This document shows, in pieces, positions 25,871 through 38,200 of a stretch of DNA of 64,000 nucleotides (its first letter is position 1; each line of letters starts with the position of its first letter). The DNA lies in assembly GCF_015832195.1 (NCBI RefSeq), contig NC_052018.1:63053666-63117665 (forward strand). The letters run 5' to 3'. This stretch comes from Motacilla alba alba. Taxonomy: Eukaryota; Chordata; Aves; Passeriformes; Motacillidae. Made by a program: the position numbers and the translations under genes. The notes under the pieces are model-generated. The model ran no database searches, was not told where the DNA came from, and saw only the letters and a list, made by a program, of their open reading frames with translations.

Positions 25871-28800
25871 GAACTCTTGCTAGTATAAAACAAGCCATAT
25901 AAACAACACAAACAATTAATTCCATGAAATCCCAGTTCAACTACCTGCATTAATATCCCTTAGTACCACTATTTCTCTTCAAAAGTACACAATTGTCTGA
26001 AAATCTATCCAGTAAATTCAGCTACGCAAATATTGTCAGATCCATTCTGAACCTTAGGACAGCTTGAATTAGGTGATTGCTCATATCATGGAAGTGGGAA
26101 ATGTACACAATTAATTTGGAATGGGGTTCAGCTTCAGTTCTCAGTTATGACCCTAATTGCATGCATTTCCAACTTCCATGATGTTTCTGTAGTGCAGAAA
26201 TGTAAACCACTTTCCCGACCACCTTAAAACAGGAGTTTTTCCAGTTTTTCCTTGTCCTCTGCTGCTCATCAGTGGAATGCCGTCCTGTTGATACTGTCTG
26301 ATGACAATTAAAATGCATCCCTGTATATGGAGAATGTATGTATCTGATGTCTACTCTGTTACCAACACCATGAAAAATATTATGCTGACAACCTTTGCAG
26401 TGAAGTTTGTTAATCAAGCTACAGCGTAATTAAAAGCACATAGCAAAGATACAACTGGAGGTGATAAAACTGCAACAGATATGTCTGTTTAGAATTAGGG
26501 AACATCAAATTATAAGCGATGGCTATGATATGTTGAAAATTAATGAAATGATATATTCTTCTCTGAAAGTACAGTTAAATCACTTACTGACACAGCACGT
26601 CAGGGAAGCCCATGGTTTCCCAAAAGTATTTAATAGAGTAATAAAAGGACAAGACATTGATACCCATTAAGAACAGAGAAAGTTTCCATTATTCGGGAAA
26701 TACATGAACTACAGATTGCTAGAAATTCATTAACTACTACTTTAACTATGATTTCATTAGTTATAGTATTGTATTGTCCATCATTTATCCAAAAGTGTTA
26801 TCCATTTTTGGCCACCTTCAGATAGCATCTTAGGTAGTTCTTTGGTTCAAGCCACTGTGGCTATTCTTATGCTCTGCCTTAATACCTTCAACATTAAATC
26901 AGGTTGTCACATGCAGACATGTCCTCAGCTCCATCTTTTCTCATCAGTAATTTGTTGACAGAAAAACTGACAAGTGGGAAGCTACATGCTTGTTGAAAAC
27001 TGTTTTAGGTTATGACCCACAATGTCCCGCTCTTAATTCTAAATTAGAGCACTTCCAGAACACAATTGGAATTCCGTGCTGTGTAAAAATTCTGAAATCT
27101 CTTTGCACACTTGATCAGGCAGTTGATTCATTACAAACAACTAATCCCCCCAAGTAGACTGGCTTGCCTATATAAGCTTTTGTAATGCTGTGGTTTGTCT
27201 TGGTCAATATACTAACAAGAATAATATTAATAATTCCTATTGTTATTACTATTGTCTCAAGTTTGTGTGGTCCTCTGGCCTCCATGACTATGCTCTGTCA
27301 TCTGCTCTTTTATTCATCCCATGACACTTTAACGAATGGTCTGGCTCCCTGCCTGTAATCCTGTAATATTTACTGCATTAGCCAAGTAGCATTACTTTGT
27401 TTTATCATGTTTCTGATGGTCCATGATCCAGTGCAGGGACAGCAGTTACCTATTTCTGTTTCCATGGTTTAAGGGAGTGCTACTGCAACATCACTATTTT
27501 ACCTGGACACAGGGAATCACTGGGATCACATCTTGCTGCAAGCCCATGCCAAGTTGAACAGCAGAGGTTCGCGTAATCAAGGTTTAGAAGTTTTGAACAC
27601 TATGTTGAAAATAACTTGCAGGTTTGGGTTACATTTACAATACTGTGTGAAGTATGCATACACTGGAAATGTTGCTGGGATACAAAGAGGGAAATGGAGA
27701 GCGGAGGTGGGTAAGCAAACCAATAACATTAACAGAAAAAAAATCTCTCCAAGCAAGTTCAGAAATTCTTCTAAAAATTGTAGCATCCTGCTTACATGAT
27801 AAACATAAATGCTGGCCTCCATATTGGTTTTGACAAACAATCTTCTCTGGCATCTGCCTTCCATTAATTCCTGTCAGGTAGAAGGTTAGTAGAATGACTT
27901 ATTTCAGCACATTATATTCATCTCCTAAGAATCAGCTGCTATATCTTATTCTATGCAGTTTGTCAAAATGTGATGATTCATTACACTAGGTCTATATGTC
28001 AATATCTGTATTTGAATAATACAGAGATAAACTTTCAGGCCAGTACAGCTGGCTTACTATTACACGTATTTATTATTTGCATTAGTCTGGCTCATCATAT
28101 TTATGGACAAAAATAGGTGCAAGTTATTGTGCAAATACAGAATAAAATTAAGATCCCACCAAGAACAGTTTTAGGATACAGGAATTACTGGAACTGGCAG
28201 TTAGCTAAAAAGTCAAAGTTTACCAGTGGCTCACCAATGGTTATTTAGGATGGGATGGAAGACGGACTTTTAAAAGCACTTTGAAGGGAAACTGTGGAGT
28301 ATTTTGAGTAGTGAGGTTGCAAATGCTGCCCTGCAACTGGAGAGGACACAAGAAAGTAATTGTTCTTAAACTGTAAAGCGTGTCATTGCTACAAAAATTC
28401 TAAGATCTTAATTAGAAAAGAAAAAAAAATCTATGTTTTTCATTCCACTCATTTCGTATTTCAGCTTGGAGAATTTTCCCTTCCCCAATAACAGCCTGGC
28501 CAAGCCACTTTACCATGTCACTGTTAGTGACTTCTGTGGGGAGAGGCCATTTATGTCCTCTGTGGCAATGAGTTAAAAATGATCCACCACCTGATGCAAT
28601 CAGCCTGCTCTCCACACTTGGCAAACCAAGCCTGAACTGTGAAATTGCATCCTATAAAATTGTAGATGTCCCTGCAGAATAACACTTCATTGAAAGTTTG
28701 AAGGCATTTTTTGCTGACTTAGAGCATGTTTGTATATTTTCCCCTCTAGAACACTTTTCATACAGTTATTTTTTCCCCTCAAAGCCCACTTTAGAAAATA

Positions 28801-29104
28801 TAAATGATAATTATGTAAAACATGTGAGGTTAGTACTGAATCCCTCATTTTGGTAAGTTTCTGTAGAAAGGCACTGTAGCAGAGATCCAATTGGATCTTG
28901 AAAATAAAACAGAGCACCTCTCTCCAAAATCAGTTTCACTAAAGACATTCCATGTGCAAACTAAATGAGTTTATTAAGTTCTCTAAGTACTTCCATTTGC
29001 TAGAAAGGATTAAGCCATAAAAAATGAATAAGTAAATCTAAGAGGTCCTTGTGGCTAAAAGGGGAAGGTCCAGACACTTCAGAGAGCCACACACTTGTGG
29101 AATG
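25871..29104. other. Unique non-coding DNA
   Basis: No gene recognised. Small frames near 26.2-26.4 and 27.5-27.9 kb lack domains and overlap on both strands. Confidence 0.6.
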
Positions 29105-29430
29105 AGTCAGGATGCAAGGTACCACTGGAGGTCATCTGGTCCAACCTCCTTGCTCAAACAGAGGCATCCTAGAGCACATGGATTGGATGTCCAATGAGCG
29201 TAGGATTGCATCCAAATGGCTTCTGAATATCTGCAGTGAAGGAAACTCTACAACCTCTTGGGGCGATCTGTTCCAGTGCTTGGTCACCCACACAACAAAG
29301 CTTTTCCTCATGTTCAGGTGGAACTCCCTGTGTTCCTGTTCCTGCCTATTTCTTCTCATCTTTCTGCTCAGCACCGCCAATAAAAGCCTGCCTCCATCCT
29401 CTGGACACCCTCCCTTCAGTTATACATCTT
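29105..29430 (-). mobile_element. CR1 LINE 3' fragment, 5'-truncated
   Basis: The plus strand reads as the complement of a CR1 3' end: the GGAGGTCATCTGGTCCAACC block (from 29128), a CTCAAACAGAGGC block, the GAAACTCTACAACCTC...GATCTGTTCCAGTGCTTGGTCACCC block, the CTCATGTTCAGGTGGAACTC block and the CCATCCTCTGGACACCCTCCCTTCAG block. All are in CR1 order, so the element lies on the minus strand with its 3' end near 29105. It is 5'-truncated after about 325 bp, the usual fate of CR1 insertions. It carries no reverse-transcriptase sequence; the open frames across it are incidental. Confidence 0.93.
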
Positions 29431-32400
29431 CCATCCATTCACTTCATCCACACATTTCCACTCCAGCACCAGCTCTGGTGTTTGTCAGATTCCTATGTAA
29501 TGCAGCTCTCTAATGTGGCAAAAAACAAATAATCAAAAAAAAGTTTTTTTTTCTTCTTCATTAATAAATGGAATTGCCCCAAAAGAGGGTCTAGTGAGTG
29601 TCAGAGACAAATCAGAAGAAAGTGAGAAGTCTGGGAGTGGAAGAGATGGGACCTCCCCATTCCAGCAGAGATCATTTGAGAGAAGGGGGTGAGTGAACTG
29701 AGTAGGAGAGCCTTTTTGAAGGACCTTTCCAGTGGATTGTGAATTTTTAGAGCAGCTTATCTCATGCGATTTTACCTCAAGAACAGCACATGCAGTGCTC
29801 TTCCTGTCAAGGCACAGACAGTACTGTCTTCTTTAACTTGAATTTCCCTGCCTTTAGCTTCAGCTTGGAAAAAAACAATTAAAAAATCCATTTTTCTGAT
29901 CAATGCAACAGGTTTGCCATGCAGCTTCCATGAGGTGAGCAAGATCTCATAGCCAGGCCAGGCAAACCCACTATTGCAACTAATGTTCAGACAGAGTTTT
30001 GTTGCTTTTGATACTAAAGTTCTCCCACTTTCAATAATACATCCTGTTTTTAAAAGAAGATATCATCAGGCTTAGCAGGATATCTAGAAAAATTATACTG
30101 TTTCAGGTATGTTTTATGTTACTCTTGATAGATGCTGAACTTGAAGCTTTCATCTGGAATTATTATATAGAACAGTCCTGATCTTGTGGTTACCCCCTGT
30201 TGTCCATTAAGCTTTTAGCAATCCCAAATCAAAATGGAATATGATTATCTCATCCTACTCTTCCAATACTTTTACAGAAGTACTGAGGATTCCAGCACTG
30301 AAGCATGTGGTTTTAAAGGCATGGTGCAAAGCAGAAACAGCAGCAGAAATAATGACAGTCAGAAGTGTTGCAAGCTGCTCTAACACTATGCCCATTTCTT
30401 TATTTTTGAGCCATAATCTGAGGCTCGGCTTATGTCTGCAGGGAAGCTTCAATTTCTGACAGCTTGTAGTGATGCTGAGAAATACAGTGAAGAAAGCCAC
30501 TCATCCAGTGGCAAAGTATTCACACACACAAAAGTGGTATTGAAGCTAATGAAGCTGCTAAAATTTCCAACAAGAGGTTACAGCTTGAGGGTCTCAGTCT
30601 GCAAGATCTCCATGACATATCCCTCTGGTACCTTCCACAAAGATTTTGCCAACAGAAACCACAGTTCTGTACACCACTGGATCTCATCTGTGAAACAGCC
30701 TGGGCTGCAGGGAAAGACCTCTGTCCTCCTTTGTATGTACCCCAACATCACCTATACAGTATTTTGTCTATGCATTTGCAGAGGATGGGGAGCTAATAAT
30801 GCTGTTTCAAATGCCCAAAGAGCCTGATTTGTTACCCTTGTTTTTATTATCTCATTCCCCAAAGTAATTCAGTTACCAGAGAAGCAAAATTAAAATACTT
30901 ACAAACGACAGTTCTTCTCACAGTTGGAGCAGATTCTACCTGTGTTAAAACTGAGATGGAATCAATGCTCTGGTTGCCTGAAGGGGATGTTAAAAATCCT
31001 GTCCCTAATTCTAATTCTCTATTCGTATGCAAACCATCAGAGTACATCTCTGGGGTAAAAGGTAAAGCCATCTACTCTTCTCTGGAGGCTTGCTCATATT
31101 GTATTGCTTATTAGCCCTCTTGGGGTGAGCTGACTATAATATCTACCCAACTTTGAACCAACTTTATTTAAATCTGACAATTTTGCTGTAGTGACAGTGA
31201 AGAAAAAATACAGAGCCCCAGAAATCTTTGCCCTACATAAATTTCGGAACTTAAAATGTCAGTAAATATCCAGGCATGAGGAAATACTCTCTGTAAAGTT
31301 TGCCATAACCTAATTCTTTGAAATAGAGGGGAGCAAGAGGAGAATTTCCAGGATTTTCTGGACTTAAGTCATAAATAAAACAGACTGCATGTATTTGGCA
31401 GGAAGCCTTCTTTATGAGGGTAAAATTAATCCCCATACAGAGCATCAACATCAGCCTGAGCAACACTGATGTACCAGTTAAATCCTATTTCAAGAGTTTT
31501 GTTTAGGACTTCAGAGGATTTTGTTTTGGCCTCTTTGAGTTGGAGAGATTTTCATTCTCAGTGATTTCTTTTTTTTGCTAAGGTTAATTAGATCCAAGCT
31601 CTGGTTTGTTTTGTTTTTCTGAGTTGAAAGGTAATTTACACTTCTTTTCATCTCATTGTAATGTTAAGGTATTCATCTGAAATTTGAATTGTAAAGAAAA
31701 CCATGAAAAATCAAGGGACTTGTAACAGTTTTATGTATTTTGGCAATACTGAGAACAGACTCCTGCCAATAAACTGTTTGAGATAAATAGGAATTAATTG
31801 GAGTCATGTGGGTTTAAGCTGATGTTGAGGCGAAAAAAAGGACAGATATTAAACACAATTCAGACAGATATTCTTCATAAAAAGGTGCTTCAAATGTGGA
31901 ATTTGCCATATGTTCCATGTATGTCAACATGTTTCATCATGATCTACAGCACAAATAGCTAATGATGTGGACCAAAAAAACCCTGATAGGTTCTGCATGC
32001 TTGAGGAGATCAGTTGCATTACAGTGAGCAAATTTGCTGAGAATAAAGCAGAAATTATGTTTATAAAGTGTCGCTACCTGAATGGGCTGATTGCTCTACT
32101 ATTCTACTATACTAACCAAGTAAAGTCATAATGCCAACCACAGAGGTTAGAGTCTTGTTCAGACACTTGACGTCTGAAAGGATTATTGTCTGATAGCTGA
32201 GGGTGAGCAAGTATCTTTGTGGCTTCAATTTTAGGTCCATATAAGCCTATAAAAGCCTACATAACCTCCAGCCACTGGACATACCTCTTATTAATACCAG
32301 CAATCCTAAAAGAATTCTAAAAAATGATAATTGAAGCATAGATACACAATAAAGTTATGGCTGCACAAGTTACCTCCCACCAGCTGAGCAGTTCAAAGTA

Positions 32401-33840
32401 AGGAGTTAAGGAATTTATTACTTCACAGATGAGCAGACTCAGAGCATGTGCCTAACTTCTAGCAACAGTTAGTACAATTAAATTGCCACCTGACAAGTTG
32501 TTAAGCTACCACAGAAAATTCATATGTGTGACCTTTGATTTTTACTAATGCTAGTGTAGAGAGCTATGATTTTATCAAAACACACTGATATGTTGGTATG
32601 AGTGGGACCTAGCCTTAAAGAGAAAGACTTTCTTCCTAAAAGGCTTTCATCAAGTGGATGCACACTTGGGGCTTGTGAGTAAAATTTCATACCAAGACAA
32701 ATTTCAGACTTTTCCAGAACTGGAGAATAGGTCCCTATGAGGGGAAGAGATCACTGATACTTAAACTTACATCTTATTTTATTAAAGTCAGGATTACAAC
32801 CAGTTTGCAACTAAGCCTTCTTACCAAATGAATACCAGATTGCCTTTGCAGGGCTTTATAAACAATGATTAGTTCACATGCAGAAAGCATGCATTGCAAA
32901 CTCAACTACAGAAGCAGAGCTCATTCTCTAGGACACTCAAATGAACAGCTTCCATCAACACATTATTTGTTTTTAAAAGACAGGGAATGCAAGAAAACAC
33001 TATTTGGAGATCAGGAGGAAAAACATGCAATAGATATGCTACTGTATAGTTCTTCATTGTCTTATTGAATGTTTACTTTTAAATGTGATTTGTGTTGAAT
33101 CATCCTGGAACATTTTAACTGAGTAAAGCTGCCTGGTCTCATAACAGAATTTCTTTTAGACAAGGACAACAATAATTAACAATTAGGACCGGAGATTTGA
33201 CTCGACAACTTCTTCTCTGCAGCAAAATCTATTACTAACAATGTTAGGCAGCAGTAATTTACAATCTTTTATTTATGCCATAGTGCCATAGTGTTCTGGC
33301 AGAGAGGACACTATTTCCAACACAAGTGTCTTTCAGTACTGGAAAGCCAAATTTAAGGCAGTGTTCCAAAATGTTTTCATTCCACCTAAAGCTGTGCATC
33401 TGATATTTTCCAAAGAGAAAACTGGTCCCATTTTTGGATAAGGGTGCTTGTGTGGGGGTGTGTGTGCAAAAGACAATTTAACCTTGTCTTTAAAGGGAGA
33501 AAATTTAAAAGACATCTTCAGTTCTGCCTGCACCAGGTGCATTACTAGACTATGATGGTTGATAGAGTCTCCCTTTTTCTAGGTGTGTAGAAGGCAGCAA
33601 CATGAAAGGTGGTGAGCTAGTTAAGCTTCACTGCTTAGAGTTTATAGTTCAAACTGCCTACCCTGTTTAAAGACCCACTGTCATTTTCTTTGTGAAATTC
33701 TGGAAAGTGTATGCTAGGTTGAATTAATCAACATTGACTTTAACACTGCATAATGACATAGCCATGGTGTCTTTAAAAGCCAGTGTGACTGTGAATGTAA
33801 TAATGGCTCAGAAAAAGAATTCTGCACCATGGACTAGTAA
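29431..33840. other. Unique non-coding DNA
   Basis: No gene recognised. The 131-codon plus frame at 30432-30827 has no domain I recognise. A juxtaposed acceptor/donor-like word, CAG|GTATGT, occurs near 30107 with a weak pyrimidine tract. A 13-base odd palindrome (TGCACC A GGTGCA) sits at 33529-33541. Around 31.85-31.92 kb a few words resemble a decayed CR1 3' end, too weak to call. Confidence 0.6.
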
Positions 33841-35139
33841 TTGGTGAACCCACACAATAGTGATGGAGCTAGAATTGAAGATAAGGTGAACAGTTTTAAA
33901 GAAAGAAAAGGATAAATCTGTAAAACCATCTAACTCACCAAAGCTACTTCTAAATCCCACTCAGCTGCTGCTTAACCTTGGAGATGCTTCATCCTGGAGA
34001 CAAGCTTTGCAGAGGTATCCAAACTAGTTCCTAATACCTAGGTGATTAAGGAATTGTCTCAGGAGGGGAGCAATAAGGCTATAAGCCTCATCAGAGGAGG
34101 TCTCCTGCTAGCTCCTGGTGCCGATGAACGTATTGTGAGAGGGGAAAGAGATTGACTCCAGTCTTCTTAAGGAAGAAACAAAGACAAACCTGGACATCCT
34201 GTATCCTAGGGAAGTATTGTACTCACTGGAGCATTAGACAAAAATGGGACAAAATCTGTCCCATGCTTCACATTACATCAGTTTGGGCACACAGCTCCCA
34301 GCAAACCCATTTGGAAGAGCTAAGCACCACTTTCTCCAAAGGTGCAGCAGGGAGTGTAGCACTCTCCTAAGCTTTTCCTTAGAGCTATATTAAACAGGTC
34401 AGACCTTTAGCCTGTTTAAACCCTGCCCACAGCCAGGTCTATAGAGTTGAGGACATTCATGGCATGAAGGCACAATCTGGGCTGTACCAAGCATCACAGT
34501 GCCTTCCAGATGATGCCTAAGTCATTTTGTGAATCTAACTTGAAGTCCACAAATTGGCAGAGGAAGAATGTGATGTAGAAATTAAGTAAAAAGGTGTTGT
34601 AAAATAGGAAAGAGAAACTGTGAAAGGCTGTATCAAGGTCATTTCCACATTTTAAAGTTATAGTTTGGACATTACTTTTCTGGTATGGAAGAGTTTACAG
34701 GCAGATAAGGTTTTTTTGCTGTGTTTTCTTAGTTTAAAATTGGAACAATTGAAAAAGAAAGGAGGAATCACGGTGACAAGCTGAAGACAAAAAAAGAAAC
34801 TCTTCATTTTGAATAGACAAAAATGAGTAAGAAGAAGGTGTCATTTTAAATAAAGGAGCATGGAACAAGCAATGTGCAAGCAGAACACTCAGGTTTGCAA
34901 AACTCTAGGTATTAACAAAGAACAGCAGAAGGATTAGCCATAGAAAAACACAGTTCTGGGACAATCGATCTCATCCATAAGTCACAGTCAGCTGCACTTT
35001 GAAGTTCTCTATTTCAGTGAAACCTCCCAACCTCCTCTTTAAGCAGGAAAGTGGCTTCTCCTCCTGCAACCACACAGCTTCTTAAAGTACTTAAAATACA
35101 TCTCATTATGGACTTGTCCTTGGTGTATGGCCTGTTGGA
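33841..35139. other. Unique non-coding DNA, possible SINE trace
   Basis: 33841-33880 faintly resembles the complement of a MIR 5' half (a CACACA-TAGT-GGAGCTAGAATT order), but it is too short and diverged to call. No gene recognised. Confidence 0.5.
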
Positions 35140-35265
35140 CAGATATTGCACACCAGTTTGCTTCTCCCAGCTGGGTGGTGGTATGAGACCTTGGGTAGGC
35201 CACTTCCTCTCTTTGTCTCTCATCTTTAAAATGAAGATTATAACAGTCTTCCTTGAATAGACAAG
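35140..35265 (+). mobile_element. MIR SINE remnant
   Basis: The stretch from 35186 to 35250 follows the MIR core closely: GACCTTGGGTAGGCCACTTC, a CTCTCTTTGTCTCTCATCT stretch, then TTTAAAATGAAGATTATAA. These are equivalent to the MIR words for GACCTTGGGCAAG, CTCATCTGTAAAATGGGGAT and AATAATA. Orientation is plus. The tRNA-related 5' part is not recognisable. MIR is an ancient amniote/mammal-era tRNA-derived SINE; in birds only scattered old copies survive. Confidence 0.65.
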
Positions 35266-38200
35266 GCAAGAGTAGCGATGTTATGACTCAAACTAATTAT
35301 CAGAGTGATTTCTTGACATATTGTTTGCTTTCTGAACCTTCCGTCAAATATTTAAACTCCTTTGGATTGCTCAGTTTGAAATCTTAAACAAACCATGGGA
35401 ATATATCTGCTTGCACATGCACTGCAAGAAGGACATTTCGATTATCCTGAAGTTTTATTATTCCACCTCAAGGAGCGGCACCATTTCCTGCATAGGTGCA
35501 TGGAAGTGATGGACTTTGTTCACTGAGGGCACGCATTTTTAACCTGGTTTTCTAGTCCAATGAGATGATAGACAACAAAATATTGGATATGGTTATAGAT
35601 ATGGTTGTATATGAGCATCCATAACTGAGGGGAATGTATCACTTTGTCTCTTCTGGTATCATTAATGCAGAACAGCATTTTGCAGAGACAGGCTTAAGCA
35701 TATGATATTGTTTCCCAGAGGAAGTTCAAAGCTTGTTAACTGAAATCCAGAGAAGTTTGAAAAAACCCTATTAGATACTGACAAACCAGCAATAGACTGG
35801 AGTAAATCTTGTCTGTGATAGGTGCCTTACAGCTGTGGATGACAGTGCTATAGGGGCAGAGAGTGAGCTATTGTCATGTAAGCTATTTAGCTGAGCTAAA
35901 CTGCAGAGCAGGACACAGGCTCAGATGAATCAGGGGACTGAAAAGTGCAAGGACTCTTCATATGAAATGGGAATATGGGCCACACAAGCCAATGCTGGTA
36001 GGGGGTCTCTCTCTGGGGACAAGGCTTGAGCTAGAGAGATTATATCAACTAAAAGCTATGACTACAATTTACATTCTCTGTTTTGTATGGCACTGTGGTA
36101 CTAGTAACAATAGCACACAGACTTTACACAAAAACAATCCTTTCTTTTGCTGAGGCTTGTCTTCACAGAGAAATTCAGTAGTATCTTTATATCAGCATAA
36201 CTCCCCATGTGGACACTCTTCCTTCAGAATAATTCCAGGATAATTACAAATATGCTGTATAATTATGCTGCATAATTATAACAGTGAATTTCTCGGTGTA
36301 AACAAGTCCTTACTCTTTAGCTGAATCTACTTGAACCTTCAGAATTATGTCGCTGTCTTTGCTGTTTACAGCCTTCTCAAACTTGTCAGTTTTATGCTAT
36401 GCATTACCAACCCACTAGCTGCTGTTTATCCAAAGTAAACAAATTTGATTGCTCTAATTTGTTCTCAGATCAGTTCCTCATACCCTTATCGGACATACAG
36501 AGCATCACAGTATTTGGTAGGTCTCTCTTAACTTCAGGACTTTGAAGCATAGCACATGTGCCCAGATACCTTTAAGTGGCTGTAAATCTGAGTTGTAGGA
36601 GCTATAGAAGGAATTTCCTTCTTATTGTTGAGGAAGAAGAAATCCAACTTGCACAAGCAAATGGTAGATAAATTCTCCTTACAATTTCCCAAGGGTGTAA
36701 CCATCGTCTTCACTCACCCAGCTCTGCTGCAGTTAGGTGAGGAGACAGAGGCCACATCAAATGAGGTGTTTTAACCTTGTGAGCTGCACTAGAAGATAAA
36801 AGCATCCATCACTGCCCCACATTGGCATTCTTGTCCTCATCAGCAAACATCAGCTTCAGTGGGAGAGAAAGATGGGTAATCTGGCTTGGGTGGCAGTGCA
36901 AAGTCACCAGCATTTTTGGTCTTGTTTTCTTAGCAGTCTGAGAAGCAAGGTATGCTGTTTGCCAGGTCACCAGTCCAGCATCTAGGGAATGCTACTCTAC
37001 CATCCTGTTTGGAATTGTAGCATGACACTGAAGAACTCTTCATTGATGTTAACTGTTGCCTCTAAACAGCTTGCAAATTGTTTACTTTACATGATATTCA
37101 TACCAAATTCACCTCCTGTTCCTAAAACAGATTGTCAATGATATCTCTAATACCAATAGTACTGATGTTGATAATACCAATCAGAGTTAATAAACTGTTA
37201 TTAATCATTTGCTTGGCCTTGATGTTTTAAAGCATTTCTGGAGCACTTCTTGTGAGCCCTGGAAGTCCAGTAGCTGCAGGGATGGCCTGTTCACACCCAG
37301 GGAAACACAGGTTCCCACTGGACTCAAGTGCAACAGGCTGGGAGGAGCACATCAAAGCTACTGGAGTAGCTACTGGAGTTGAAGGCATGAAGTATAGAAC
37401 ATTATTAAGTTTTGCTAATGGCAGAAGTTTAGGACCTTAATAAGCGATTAGGAGTAGACCATAAAATTATTTGTATTTCAACTTCAAACTCTTGCTCAGT
37501 TTCATTTTGCATTCACAAATGTACTGCTGAATTACTTTTTCTTTTCTCCCCTCCAGCCACTTTGTTTTCCATCCAAGTAGAGGAAAACTTATTTCTTCTC
37601 TTGATTGCAAGGAGCATACTAAAGCTGCTTTTTGCTGGTGCAGTCAGAGGTTGAGCTGTGTCAGTTGGGAAAGATCATGATAGGGCAAGTCACAAGGGAG
37701 TTCTGCTGTGTCCCTAATTAGCTGAGCTACCCAAATAATGTAGAAGGTCATCAGAAGCCATTTTCACTCTGTTTCTCAGATAGGGAGAGAGGCTGTATTC
37801 ATCTGACTACTCTGATCTAATTTTAAAGAAAACAGAAGGAAAGGAAGATTTTTATCCATTCTGATAATTTATCACATGCAGCAGTGCAGCTGTTTATATC
37901 AGACGGCGGAAGTGGAAGAAAGGCCTTTGATTCTCTTTGGTAAATTTTCCATGACACTCTCAGTAGAAGAGAACTATTTTATTCTGTAGGGTGCAACCCT
38001 CACATGGGAACTCAACAGCAACAAAAGAAAGGTTAGCTGATTATTTGGCAGTGGGTTAGAATTCTTGATTCAGTTATTTAACTTAAGCATTCCTCCAGCT
38101 TTTTCCAGTTGCAGGAACAAAACTTGGAAATTATATAAACTCCTACTCTTCCTTTGTTCAAGTGTGGGCACAGGTCATATAGACATTTTAGACATTTTAC

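Noticed and set aside
29112..29532. Overlapping frames of about 82-133 codons on both strands
   Set aside because: They lie across the 3' untranslated-type part of a CR1 fragment, which does not encode the CR1 proteins.
37535..37700. Strong acceptor followed by about 40 open codons
   Set aside because: No consensus donor nearby and no similarity to a known protein.
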